A DNA stretch of 49,161 nt from JAAUQA01 sp036351435 (GTDB taxonomy: Bacteria; Pseudomonadota; Gammaproteobacteria; Competibacterales; Competibacteraceae): positions 1-49,161 of the forward strand of contig JAZBPA010000161.1 of assembly GCA_036351435.1 (NCBI GenBank), read 5' to 3'. Under the pieces are notes generated by a model, which saw only the letters and a program-made list of their open reading frames with translations, made no database searches and was not told where the DNA came from. The position numbers and the translations under genes are program-made. Each line of letters opens with the position of its first letter. Within the stretch, counting starts at the first letter, position 1. Positions 38,262-47,328 of this stretch are shown piece by piece.

Positions 38262-39074
38262 TCAATTTAGTAAACGGCGTCCGATCAGGCGAATTGCTAA
38301 AATCAAAGCCACTGCGGTGTAAGCCATCAGTACCAGCAGATTTAACACCGGCTGCTCCAACGGAGTATCGGTCATTAGCGGTCTTACCAGCTCCACTGCA
38401 TGGGGCAGAGGTAACAGATACGTTCCCCATTGAACGATGGTTGGCATCCGCTCCAATGGGAAAAATACACCGCTGATCAGCAACATCGGCGTCACCAGCA
38501 AAGTGTAGTAGTACAGGAAAAAATCGTAATTGCGAGCGAATGCTGTGACCACTAGCGCCATTGCCGCAAAACACAGCCCGGTCAGAAACATAATGGGCAA
38601 TGTGAATACCGCCTGCCAACTGGCCACTGCGCCCAACAAAGCCGCAACTATCAAAATAGCCGCCCCGCTGAATACACTTTTGGTGGCTGCCCAGATCGCC
38701 TCGCCGATCACCACATCCTGTATGGACAGCGGAGTCGCCAACATCGCATCCCAGGTTTTCTGGACTTCCATCCGGGTATAGGCGGAATACATGCCCTCGA
38801 ACGTTGCCGCCACCATGGTGCTGGAACAGACGATACCGGAAGCGAGAAAAACGAGATAAGGCATATCCTGGACGGTGCCGACCAAACTGCCCAAGCCATA
38901 GCCCAACGCCAACAAATACAATAGCGGTTCGCCGAAATTACCGAGAATGGCCGGCCCGGCCAGCTTAAACCAGACTCGGAAGTTGCGTTGCCACACCGGC
39001 AACCAGCGCAAGGCCGGATGAGGACGGCGGACAGTTACCGTAGATGAGGACATCGCCGAACTCTCATTGTCCAT
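38262..39074 (-). CDS. ABC-2 type transporter permease (NodJ-like)
   Basis: The 270-residue inner-membrane protein has six predicted hydrophobic segments and the ABC-2 signature region (FAAMALVVTAFARNYDFFLYYY, MLLISGVFFPLERMPTIVQW, LPLPHAVELVRPLM). This places it in the NodJ/DrrB-like exporter permease group. It starts with an ATG at 39074, inside the end of the ATPase gene (11-base overlap), so the two subunits are translationally coupled. The substrate is unknown; NodJ similarity alone does not imply lipo-chitooligosaccharide export in this organism. Confidence 0.9.
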   Translation of the reverse strand: MDNESSAMSSSTVTVRRPHPALRWLPVWQRNFRVWFKLAGPAILGNFGEPLLYLLALGYGLGSLVGTVQDMPYLVFLASGIVCSSTMVAATFEGMYSAYTRMEVQKTWDAMLATPLSIQDVVIGEAIWAATKSVFSGAAILIVAALLGAVASWQAVFTLPIMFLTGLCFAAMALVVTAFARNYDFFLYYYTLLVTPMLLISGVFFPLERMPTIVQWGTYLLPLPHAVELVRPLMTDTPLEQPVLNLLVLMAYTAVALILAIRLIGRRLLN

Positions 39075-39987
39075 CACGCAATTCCCGACCCGTTAATTTA
39101 ACGAATACATCTTCCAGGTTAGCGGGCCGATGCAAATAAGATAACTGCGGTTGTTGGTTGAGCGCAGCCAGTAACGCGTTTTCATCGTGCGCGTAATAAA
39201 ACACGGTTTCTCCGACCTGCTCGCTGCGTTCGGAGAGCTGTTTACCGATTCCATTATGCCAAAGCTCCAACCCCGAACCATACACTTCGATGACGTGCGG
39301 TTCGATGTATTTACGGGTCAGCGCCTGGGGATGATCGCTATCCAGCAAACGACCGTCATCCATGACAGTGACTCGATCGCACAGCCGTTGCGCTTCTTCC
39401 ATGTAGTGGGTCGTGAGTACCAGGGTCATGCCTTGAGAGCGCAGTGCCCGCAACCGCTGCCAGATCACTTGACGTGCTTGCGGGTCCAGGCCGGTGGTCG
39501 GCTCGTCCAGGATCAACAGCTCAGGTTCGTTGACCAAGGCTCGGACCAAGGACAAGCGCCGCTGCATACCGCCCGACAAAGTGCCGATATGGGCGTCCTG
39601 CTTACTTTCCAACGCAGCAAAAACCAATAGTTCTTTGAGGCGATTATCTAACCCCGGTCCGCGTAGTCCGAAATAACCGGCGTAGGTATATAGATTTTCG
39701 AGGACTGTGAAATCGGGATCAAGATTGTCTTTCTGAGGCACGACGCCGATGCGCTCACGCATCACAGTGGCTTCGGCTGGGATGGGATGTCCCAGCACCG
39801 ACAGTTGACCGCTGGTTGGCGGGGTACCGCCGATGACCATCCGTAACAAGGTCGTTTTGCCTGCGCCGTTGGGTCCTAACAGGCCCCAACATTCACCGGC
39901 ACGGATCTCAATGTCGACGCCGTCAACTGCTGTGAATTCGCCATAGCGTTTGATCAACTGGTGAGTTTGGATAACCGTGGAGCTCAT
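39064..39987 (-). CDS. ABC transporter ATP-binding protein (NodI/DrrA-like)
   Basis: The 307-residue ATPase has Walker A GPNGAGKTTLLRMVIGG, Q-loop VVPQKDNLDPDFTV, signature LSGGMQRRLSLVRALV, Walker B LLILDEPTTGLD, and an H-loop (LVLTTHYMEEAQRL). The C-terminal roughly 90 residues form the extra regulatory domain typical of DrrA/NodI-type exporters. It overlaps the permease gene by 11 bases and forms a two-subunit exporter with it. The cargo cannot be inferred from context. Confidence 0.92.
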   Translation of the reverse strand: MSSTVIQTHQLIKRYGEFTAVDGVDIEIRAGECWGLLGPNGAGKTTLLRMVIGGTPPTSGQLSVLGHPIPAEATVMRERIGVVPQKDNLDPDFTVLENLYTYAGYFGLRGPGLDNRLKELLVFAALESKQDAHIGTLSGGMQRRLSLVRALVNEPELLILDEPTTGLDPQARQVIWQRLRALRSQGMTLVLTTHYMEEAQRLCDRVTVMDDGRLLDSDHPQALTRKYIEPHVIEVYGSGLELWHNGIGKQLSERSEQVGETVFYYAHDENALLAALNQQPQLSYLHRPANLEDVFVKLTGRELRDGQ

Positions 39988-40062
39988 AATCTATTCAATA
40001 TAGGTTCGCCCACACACCCAGTATGTGAGATTGCGGGCCAATTTAACGGCATGAACCGCCGA

Positions 40063-41517
40063 CTAAAGCACCGGCCCAAGCATCGCGATGGTGTTATTCC
40101 ATAGACAGCGTCTCATGGGCCACGCGCTGACTTCTGCCAATTCGACCGGGCGCGAGCGAGCGAGGTATTGCTGCTGGCGTTGCTGCACATCGGCGGTCAA
40201 CATTGGATCATAAAACAGGATGTTATTTTCGTAGTTTAACTCGAAGCTGCGGCGGTCCATATTGGCAGAACCGATCAAAGTCACTTCCCCATCTAGAGTC
40301 AAGGACTTGGTGTGCAATAACCCGTCTTGATATTCGAAGATACGGACCCCAGCGGCGAGCAGTTCAGCGTAATAACTGCGGCTGGCTGCGGCGACGATCC
40401 AGCTGTCATTGTTGGCCGGAAAGACAATGGTAGTCGCTACGCCACGGCGTGCGCTCGCGCAGAGGGCCGCCTGCATCGGATCGTCGGGGACATAGTAGGG
40501 GGTAGTAATGACCAAATCGTGACGGGCGCTGTAGATCAGCGACTCGAACATCTCGGGCATCGCGGAGTAACGCAGCGTCGGTCCGGTGCCAACCACCTGC
40601 GCAGGCAATCCCGGCTTGACCGGTGGGATTGGTCGCCGCAGCAAGTCTACGATATCATCGTCCACATGGGCCATCCAGTCTCCGGCGAACAACTGCTGGT
40701 TCTGACGCGCAATCGGACCCTCGAAACGCATCATCGCATCTACCCACGGCGCGTACTTGGCCTTGATGCGAAACTCCGGGTCTGCGCAATTCTGACTCCC
40801 ACAATAAGTGATCCAATCGTCGATAATGACAATCTTACGGTGATTGCGCAGATCAATGCGGCCGGTCAGAGCCCGCCGTAACGGATTACCGATCGGTAGC
40901 GCCCGAGCCAACCGGACCCCAGCAGCGGACATGGACTGCCAGTGTTCTGAACTAATCATCAAACGTGAGCCCAAATCATCCGCCATAGCGCGGCAGGTAA
41001 CACCTCGCGCAGCGGCACGCTTGAGTGCTTCCGCCACCTTGCAGCCATTGTTGTCCGGCAACCAGATGTAAAACAACAGGTGAACATGATCCTGTGCGGC
41101 ATCAATGTCCGCCACCAGCGCATCAATGGTGGTGTTGGAATCCTTGAGCAACCGCGCCTGATTACCTCCGATGGGCTCGAAACCGCTGATGGAGTGCCCG
41201 ACCCGAAACAAATGGGCATAGCGTTCCGGGATGTCAGGCCGAAGGTGACTCCCATCCGCTTGGGCTGCGTCTGCGACATCCGGCATCTGACTCAAGACCT
41301 CGCGCATACGCTGGACACGATGGTGGCCGATGTTGACTTCACCGAATAGGATATAGGTGATAATGCCAATCACCGGCAGAGCGAAAATTACCACAACCCA
41401 AGCAATCCGTGAGGCGGGATTGCGATGCGGGCGAAGTAATACCCGTACTACGAGCGCGAATTGGACGAAGATGTGGAGCGTTAAAGAAATTGCCGCAAAT
41501 ACTGTGGTTTCACTCAC
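40063..41517 (-). CDS. cls: Cardiolipin synthase (ClsA type)
   Basis: The 484-residue inner-membrane enzyme joins two phosphatidylglycerol molecules to cardiolipin. Two N-terminal membrane helices (residues 5-27 and 38-58) precede two phospholipase D HKD motifs. The first is at His226/Lys228/Asp233 (NHRKIVIID) and the second at His402/Lys404/Asp409 (HTKSLTLD, followed by GSANMDRRSF). Length equals ClsA (486). It is on the minus strand between asmA-like and ABC genes, each separated by about 75 bases. Confidence 0.94.
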   Translation of the reverse strand: MSETTVFAAISLTLHIFVQFALVVRVLLRPHRNPASRIAWVVVIFALPVIGIITYILFGEVNIGHHRVQRMREVLSQMPDVADAAQADGSHLRPDIPERYAHLFRVGHSISGFEPIGGNQARLLKDSNTTIDALVADIDAAQDHVHLLFYIWLPDNNGCKVAEALKRAAARGVTCRAMADDLGSRLMISSEHWQSMSAAGVRLARALPIGNPLRRALTGRIDLRNHRKIVIIDDWITYCGSQNCADPEFRIKAKYAPWVDAMMRFEGPIARQNQQLFAGDWMAHVDDDIVDLLRRPIPPVKPGLPAQVVGTGPTLRYSAMPEMFESLIYSARHDLVITTPYYVPDDPMQAALCASARRGVATTIVFPANNDSWIVAAASRSYYAELLAAGVRIFEYQDGLLHTKSLTLDGEVTLIGSANMDRRSFELNYENNILFYDPMLTADVQQRQQQYLARSRPVELAEVSAWPMRRCLWNNTIAMLGPVL

Positions 41518-41592
41518 CGATACGAATCCTAATGCATGGTTTTATTGTCATTATGGCGTCCTTTGGCATGTGCTGGGTAAGTCCTGACAGAA

Positions 41593-44500
41593 TTACTTGC
41601 TAGGTTGTCGTATCACGTCATCGCAAGGATTGCTGGAAGTGGACAGCCTACTGATAGCTTTGTCAAACAAAAGACTCAACCCACCAGTGGCCCAGGCTGC
41701 TCCGCCGTGCAAAAGGACTTGCTTCGGATCAATGGCCACAGCAGGTTCCCAAAGCGTGCCGGTGATAACAATGAACCGATCCGCAATTCCCAACAAATCG
41801 ATGCCGATCCCCTTGCGTTTGTTGGTTTCGAAACGAAATTCAATCTCGCTGTTGTTCAGGTTGAGTGCACCGCTACCGATAGCATTGACTGACTCTGTTT
41901 GCACCGCAACCCCTTGAGAGCTGATTGCAATACCGTCGTCGATATCGAATTGGAACGCTGCGCACTGCAAATCGGTAAATGAATTTCCCAGGTTGGCAGG
42001 ATTAACCGTGCCTAGCAGAGTGAAGACGATGTCCAGCAGGGGTAACGAGGCTACTTTTCTGTCGAGTTGTCCGGCTCCCAGCGTTAACTCAAAATACCCA
42101 TCCACAGACCCGAGCATCTGTTGTAGGGAGTTTCCGACGCTGCTCAATTGAACATCAAACGTTGCGGGAAGACGGGAAGGTGCGTCTGGATGATCAATCA
42201 GCCAACCTAAATCTAGCTTCCCCGTGTGCGCAAAATTCAGCTTCCACTGGGTCTCGGTAGGTTTCAATTCAACCGAGGTAGTCAAGCGTTCTTGGCCAGC
42301 GTTTAGTGATAAACGCAGATGGCCACCATCCAACGCGACCTCCAATTGGCCATCATCAAATCCCAAATCCTCAAATCGAACATGGCCTGCCTGTAACCGC
42401 AGGGTACCCTCTAGGGTATGCAGCGAATCCAATGGCAATCGTGCCGATAGCATGTTATCGACATCGGAAGATTCGTTCTTGAGTCCATCCAGATAGGGCG
42501 CTAGATCCAGATAACGCGCAGTAAGCGTAGCCTCGAACCGTTTATTGCTGCCCAAATCAATGCTCAGATCGCCTTGAAGATCACTATTCCCTACAGTGGC
42601 CTTGAGATCGCTAATCGCTAATCGCTGATCGCCACCGCTTTCAAGATGAGCCGCAACGTCAAACGATTGCTTGGCTGGTAACCGAGTATCCAGTAGCGCA
42701 TTGAGCAAAGAAAAACTGGTTCCAGAGGCTTTGAAATCAAACGCACTGTCCTGTAAGCCGGTGAAGCGGGCCAGCTTACCCACTATGCTGGCCTTAAAGC
42801 CACTTCGATACACAGCCAGATCGACATTCAAATCACGTCCTCCGAGCACTGCGCTCAGCGGGCCGAGATCCCCCAGAATCTCGAACTCTTGCCCCCGGCG
42901 CTTACCGTGTGCGACGAGTTCAATATTCGGCCAAGGCTGATCTTCCGACAACAGCTTGGCGAGAGAACCGCCGCTGAGTTCGAGCGAAAGATTGTGTTGA
43001 CCTACCGCAAAATCGGTTTGTAGCCGCACGGCCTTCCCAGGCGAGAACGTGACACTAGGGCTGGTCAGTTTGATTTCGCTGTCTGGAACAACTTGCTGAC
43101 CGGGCAAATTCAGGCGGGCCGAGCTGGCAACGAGTTCGCCGCTGAGCTTTTTCAGTAAGGCCTTTGGTGTCTCTCCCTGTGTTTTGCTACGCAGGGAGAC
43201 TTTTTCCAGGTTTCCCTCGGCTTTAAATGCAGGTGCAAAGGACAGCACTGCTTTGGGTAGTTGCACCTGTTCGGCGTCCAGCGCAACGGTGAGCGTCGGT
43301 GATTTCCCCTTGGGGTCGAACGTTGCCTTGCCGGTCAAATGAAGTCCAGGCAACGGTGCACTGAATTGATCAAGTCGCAACCGGCCGTCTTTTAGCGAAA
43401 TCTGGCTCTGGAGATCATCAACCTGGAAGCGCTGTAACATAATCCGCTTCGCTTTCACGGTCAGATCGGCATCAATAGTGTTTAAAGCAGCAATCGGCAA
43501 CGACTGCTCACTCCAGGGCTTGCTTTGTTTTGGATATGACTGAACCAAAGCGCTCAGCTCGGGAAAGTTAATCTTAGTGAAGTCAAGCTCGCCCGTTATT
43601 TTCGGCCGTGGCTTGCCAGCCATCACTTTTAATGCGCCTTTCAGCGCAGTATCGCCAAGCGAGGCTGCGAGGTCCAAGTTGCGCCTGGGCTGATCTCCAT
43701 TTAAATGGTAAACCGAACTTAAAGACAACTTCACTGATACCGGTTTTTCTTGCCAGCTGCCGTCGAGATTGGCCGTCAACGCTTGATCTGCTGAGACAAC
43801 AGCCTCTCCTGTGGTTATGGCAAGCTGGCCCAGCGGCGAAGTTGAAACTAGCGATCCTTGCATGTTCCGCAACCGATAACCCGTCTCGTCTTTGGACAAC
43901 TGAAAGCCGATTTGAAATGATCCTTCAGGCAGTCCGTCCACTGCGACGAGTAGCTCCAAGGGGCGAAGGCTCGAGCTTGCAAGATCGAACTGTGCTTCGA
44001 GACCGGAACTGTCAAAGGGTGTGTTCGTGCTACCCTTGACATCAAGTGTGGCATCGCCAGTTTGAGTGCCAACCGTAAACGGCCAACGATCTTCAGTCAC
44101 TGTATCTTCTTGACCAGCTATAGCGATCACCGCAAAAGGCGTGTCACGATAACTGAGAGCAGCTTTTAGCTTGAGTGTGTTACCCCCTAACCCGATTAGT
44201 TCCAGCTGTGAAATACTCAAACTATATTCACTGTCTTGGATAGCTTTGAAGTCCAGCGTCGAATCACGTACTTCAATCGACTCGATCTGTAAACTTACTT
44301 TGCTCTGATCACTTGGGCCTACGATCCAGTCGTTTTTGTCGTGCTGAACCATATCGAGAGAGGCCGTGGCTTGGCTAACCACCAGGTGTGTGATCGTTAT
44401 CCGCCGATCCAATAACGCCCCAAAATCGAACTGAATTTCCACGCGTTTGGCAGATGCAAGAGGAGAGGTTTTTGCTGGGTCGGCATGTTTGATCCGTATC

Positions 44501-44706
44501 CCTTCAACGGCGATAGATGGCTGTAAAGCCCAAACCAGATTTACATCGCCTCCGATCTCGACGGTTCGCCCTAGCGCCTGGCTAGCGGCTTTTTCCAGCA
44601 GGTCTTTGTGCCCGTCCAGGTAGATTGGCAGATAAACAATAGCACCTGCCAAAATCAGCAGAATCAACACTATGATCTGGAAAATGATTTTTGTCGCTTT
44701 AATCAC
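41593..44706 (-). CDS. AsmA family protein
   Basis: The 1037-residue protein has one N-terminal membrane helix (residues 8-30, IIFQIIVLILLILAGAIVYL). A very long periplasmic region of repeated beta-strand pattern follows, starting with the AsmA block (LEKAASQALGRTVEIGGDVN). AsmA/TamB-like proteins are thought to bridge the envelope and move phospholipids. The C-terminal part (LQQMLGSVDGYFELTLGAGQ, SNEIEFRFETNKRKGIGIDLLG in shorter pieces) matches AsmA C-terminal regions. A GTG start at 44706 is used because the nearby ATG is followed at once by a stop. It lies upstream of cls on the same strand, which is a plausible functional pairing. Confidence 0.88.
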   Translation of the reverse strand: MIKATKIIFQIIVLILLILAGAIVYLPIYLDGHKDLLEKAASQALGRTVEIGGDVNLVWALQPSIAVEGIRIKHADPAKTSPLASAKRVEIQFDFGALLDRRITITHLVVSQATASLDMVQHDKNDWIVGPSDQSKVSLQIESIEVRDSTLDFKAIQDSEYSLSISQLELIGLGGNTLKLKAALSYRDTPFAVIAIAGQEDTVTEDRWPFTVGTQTGDATLDVKGSTNTPFDSSGLEAQFDLASSSLRPLELLVAVDGLPEGSFQIGFQLSKDETGYRLRNMQGSLVSTSPLGQLAITTGEAVVSADQALTANLDGSWQEKPVSVKLSLSSVYHLNGDQPRRNLDLAASLGDTALKGALKVMAGKPRPKITGELDFTKINFPELSALVQSYPKQSKPWSEQSLPIAALNTIDADLTVKAKRIMLQRFQVDDLQSQISLKDGRLRLDQFSAPLPGLHLTGKATFDPKGKSPTLTVALDAEQVQLPKAVLSFAPAFKAEGNLEKVSLRSKTQGETPKALLKKLSGELVASSARLNLPGQQVVPDSEIKLTSPSVTFSPGKAVRLQTDFAVGQHNLSLELSGGSLAKLLSEDQPWPNIELVAHGKRRGQEFEILGDLGPLSAVLGGRDLNVDLAVYRSGFKASIVGKLARFTGLQDSAFDFKASGTSFSLLNALLDTRLPAKQSFDVAAHLESGGDQRLAISDLKATVGNSDLQGDLSIDLGSNKRFEATLTARYLDLAPYLDGLKNESSDVDNMLSARLPLDSLHTLEGTLRLQAGHVRFEDLGFDDGQLEVALDGGHLRLSLNAGQERLTTSVELKPTETQWKLNFAHTGKLDLGWLIDHPDAPSRLPATFDVQLSSVGNSLQQMLGSVDGYFELTLGAGQLDRKVASLPLLDIVFTLLGTVNPANLGNSFTDLQCAAFQFDIDDGIAISSQGVAVQTESVNAIGSGALNLNNSEIEFRFETNKRKGIGIDLLGIADRFIVITGTLWEPAVAIDPKQVLLHGGAAWATGGLSLLFDKAISRLSTSSNPCDDVIRQPSK

Positions 44707-44921
44707 ATTGAAGCAGAAATCTTTTCATTATTATCATGGGAGTTAAACAGTTGAGATCGGTTGCTAGCTTGGATGAGCCAAATAGACGCACACGGCATCT
44801 CGAATAATAACGAGCTTAGTCTAAAACCAGTTCCCCTGTCCCGCTGACTCAGGAGCTGATCGCTGCCTAACTAGGAATGTTATGATGAGCGAATAAGTTG
44901 ACGCGCTTCAGGAGACTATCC
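44707..44921. other. Divergent promoter region of the AsmA and PuuE genes
   Basis: There is no gene in these 215 bases. A TATGAT -10-like hexamer (44881-44886) lies 35 bases before the puuE ATG, without a clear -35. No strong operator palindrome was recognised. Confidence 0.4.
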
Positions 44922-45830
44922 ATGAGCCATTACCCCCGCGACCTGATCGGCTATGGCCGTACTCCTCCAAACCCCCGTTGGCCGGATGATGCAAGGCTGG
45001 CGCTGCAATTCGTCATTAACTACGAAGAAGGTGGCGAAAACTGCATTCTGCACGGCGATCCGGCTTCTGAAGCCTACTTATCAGATTTAGTTGGCGCGCA
45101 ACCCTTGACCGGGGTGCGGAATCTCAATATGGAGTCGATGTACGAATACGGTAGTCGGGCCGGGTTTTGGCGTTTGCACCGCTTGTTCACCGAGCGCGGC
45201 CTACCGCTCACCGTGTACGGCGTCACTATGGCGTTGGAGCGCAACCCGGAAGCCGTCGCCGCCATGAACGAGGCGGCTTGGGAAATCGCCAGTCACGGCT
45301 ATCGCTGGATCGATTACCAGTATTTCGGTGAAGCAGCCGAACGCGAGCACCTGTGCTTAGCGATTGAAAGCCATACCCGAGTGACGGGACAGCGGCCGTT
45401 GGGTTGGTATACGGGTCGCATCAGCCCAAACACCCGTCGCCTGGTGGTGGAAGATGGCGGTTTTCTCTACGACGCTGATTCTTACGCCGACGATTTACCG
45501 TATTGGGTGGCCGATTATGGGCGCCCCCATCTGGTGATTCCCTATACACTGGACAACAATGACATGCGCTTCGCCAGTGCTCAGGGATTCAACTCGGGTG
45601 AGCAGTTTTTCACTTATCTTCGCGATGCCTTCGATGTGCTGTACGCGGAAGGCGAAAAGGCCCCCAAAATGATGTCGGTGGGCTTGCACTGTCGGCTGGC
45701 AGGGAAACCGGGTCGCACTGCGGCCTTGGCCCGATTCTTGGATTATGTTCAGGGACACGAGCGGGTTTGGATTTGCAGACGGGTAGATATTGCCCGCCAT
45801 TGGTACAAAGAACAGCCTTATAAGCCATGA
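44922..45830 (+). CDS. puuE: PuuE-type allantoinase (polysaccharide deacetylase fold)
   Basis: The 302-residue protein belongs to the PuuE group of cofactor-independent allantoinases, which hydrolyse allantoin to allantoate. Signatures are YPRDLIGYGRTPPNPRWP at the start, FVINYEEGGE, SMYEYGSRAGFWRLHRLF, IASHGYRWIDYQ and GWYTGRISPNTR. The ATG at 44922 has an AGGAG site. It overlaps the next gene by 4 bases (ATGA). No other allantoin or urate genes are visible, so a role in purine-nitrogen use depends on genes elsewhere. A related amide hydrolysis is possible. Confidence 0.85.
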   Translation: MSHYPRDLIGYGRTPPNPRWPDDARLALQFVINYEEGGENCILHGDPASEAYLSDLVGAQPLTGVRNLNMESMYEYGSRAGFWRLHRLFTERGLPLTVYGVTMALERNPEAVAAMNEAAWEIASHGYRWIDYQYFGEAAEREHLCLAIESHTRVTGQRPLGWYTGRISPNTRRLVVEDGGFLYDADSYADDLPYWVADYGRPHLVIPYTLDNNDMRFASAQGFNSGEQFFTYLRDAFDVLYAEGEKAPKMMSVGLHCRLAGKPGRTAALARFLDYVQGHERVWICRRVDIARHWYKEQPYKP

Positions 45831-46672
45831 ATACAGTAGACACTTTAAAAATTGAACTCATGTCCCCGGCGGAACTCAATCTGGCTATCGATTGGGCAGC
45901 AGCTGAAGGGTGGAATCCCGGTTTGCACGATGCTAATGCATTTTACGCCACCGATCCGAAAGGTTTTTTTATCGGAAAACTGAATGGAGAGCCGGTAGCC
46001 GTTATTTCTGCGGTGCGTTATGACGATCAGTTTGGTTTTTTAGGATTCTACATCGTGCACCCGGAGCATCGCGGCAAGGGATACGGATACCAGCTATGGC
46101 AAGCCGGGATGGCCTATCTTGGCAACCGTAATGTGGGATTGGATGGCGTTGTCGCCGAACAAGCCAATTATCGGCAGTCCGGTTTTCAATACGCCTATGC
46201 CAACCAGCGTTACGAAGGTCAAGGGGGCGGGGCGTTCCCAATAAACGTGGTGCTGCTTGACGGAATACCTTTCGAGCAGGTGCTGGCCTACGATTCAGCT
46301 TGTTTTACCCGGCCTCGACTGAGTTTTTTGACTCGTTGGATACGGCAACCACAAGGCGCCGCCTTAGGTGTTTTAGAAGGCGATCAGCTGGTGGGCTATG
46401 GGGTGATTCGGGCCTGTCGTAGTGGTCAAAAAATCGGCCCATTGTTCGCGGACGATGCGGATGCCGCTGAGGCATTGTTCCAAGCTTTGGCGTCTACGGT
46501 GCCGGGCGAACCGCTGTATCTGGATGTACCGAGAGCCAACCCGGCAGCGCTTGAGTTAGTCCAGCGGCATGCTATGAAACCGGTATTCGAGACCGCTCGC
46601 ATGTATACTCAGGGCGATCCGGGCGTGCCGGTTCAGCGGGTATTCGGTGTGACGAGTTTTGAATTGGGATAG
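45827..46672 (+). CDS. Two-domain GNAT family N-acetyltransferase
   Basis: The 281-residue protein has an N-terminal GNAT domain with the acetyl-CoA loop IVHPEHRGKGYGYQLWQAG (near residues 75-93). The C-terminal half (about 155-275) matches the Acetyltransf_18 type seen in YitH-like proteins (GVLEGDQLVGYGVIRACR, ARMYTQGDPGVPVQRVFGVT). It overlaps puuE by ATGA, so the two are coupled. The substrate is unknown; a small metabolite linked to the PuuE reaction is a natural guess but unsupported. Confidence 0.85.
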   Translation: MNTVDTLKIELMSPAELNLAIDWAAAEGWNPGLHDANAFYATDPKGFFIGKLNGEPVAVISAVRYDDQFGFLGFYIVHPEHRGKGYGYQLWQAGMAYLGNRNVGLDGVVAEQANYRQSGFQYAYANQRYEGQGGGAFPINVVLLDGIPFEQVLAYDSACFTRPRLSFLTRWIRQPQGAALGVLEGDQLVGYGVIRACRSGQKIGPLFADDADAAEALFQALASTVPGEPLYLDVPRANPAALELVQRHAMKPVFETARMYTQGDPGVPVQRVFGVTSFELG

Positions 46673-46750
46673 ATTATGGCGTCGCTTGTCCAACACCAAA
46701 CCTCACCCTCACGTCAGGTGTAACATTACGATCAGCAGAGGAAATCAACA

Positions 46751-47224
46751 GTGGCAAATTCGCCAATTAAAGAATACCTCTCCGCGCAGGAGTTTTTCTT
46801 GGGGATAAATCCGAAATATCTCGGGTTTCTAGCTCGTTCGGCCAGTGAGCAGCAGATTGAGCCGGGCCAAATTTTATTTCGTCCAGGGGAACGCGCTCAC
46901 CATTTCTATCTCATTCAAAATGGCAGCATCGCGATGGAGATTCCGGCCCTCACTGGTCCGACACTAGAAGTGCAGAGTCTTGGAGCCGACCGCATTCTAG
47001 GCTGGTCATGGTTGATACCGCCGTATAAATGGAGCTTTCAAGCCCGCGCCGAACAACACTCAACGTTGCTGGCATTCGATGGCGATGCCATTCTGGCCCG
47101 TTGTGAAAAGGAACCGAGGTTTGGCTACGAATTGATGAAGCGGTTTGCAGCGCTTATGTCCGAGCGACTGGAAGTCGCCCGAAAGAAAATGATGGAACAG
47201 TGGGATCCAGCCGGGTTTGCCTAG
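46751..47224 (+). CDS. Cyclic nucleotide-binding-domain protein, degenerate binding loop
   Basis: The 157-residue protein is a single CRP/CNB-type beta-roll without a DNA-binding domain (FFLGINPKYLGFLARSA, PGQILFRPGERAHHFYLIQNGSIAMEI). In cAMP-binding relatives the phosphate-binding cassette begins Gly-Glu and contains an Arg; here the equivalent stretch reads ILGWSWLIPPYKWSFQARA. The ribose-contacting Glu is a Trp, although an Arg remains. Binding of a cyclic nucleotide is therefore doubtful. It starts at GTG after GAGGA. It is probably a regulatory or structural subunit of unknown partner. Confidence 0.8.
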   Translation: MANSPIKEYLSAQEFFLGINPKYLGFLARSASEQQIEPGQILFRPGERAHHFYLIQNGSIAMEIPALTGPTLEVQSLGADRILGWSWLIPPYKWSFQARAEQHSTLLAFDGDAILARCEKEPRFGYELMKRFAALMSERLEVARKKMMEQWDPAGFA

Positions 47225-47243
47225 TCGCTCCACACGTATTCAG

Positions 47244-47312
47244 TGATCGGAAAACCCGGGCCCACCTGTCAGGTGAGCAGTAACTGGCAGGATCCCACTG
47301 TTGTTCCGATCA
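47244..47312. repeat. Nested inverted repeat before the membrane-protein gene
   Basis: TGATCGGAA (47244-47252) and TTCCGATCA (47304-47312) are perfect 9-bp arms enclosing CACCTG-T-CAGGTG (about 47263-47275). The outer stem ends 17 bases before the next start codon. It could be a terminator of the CNB gene or a structured leader of the following one. Confidence 0.45.
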
Positions 47313-47328
47313 TGCGCGTAACAGCATC

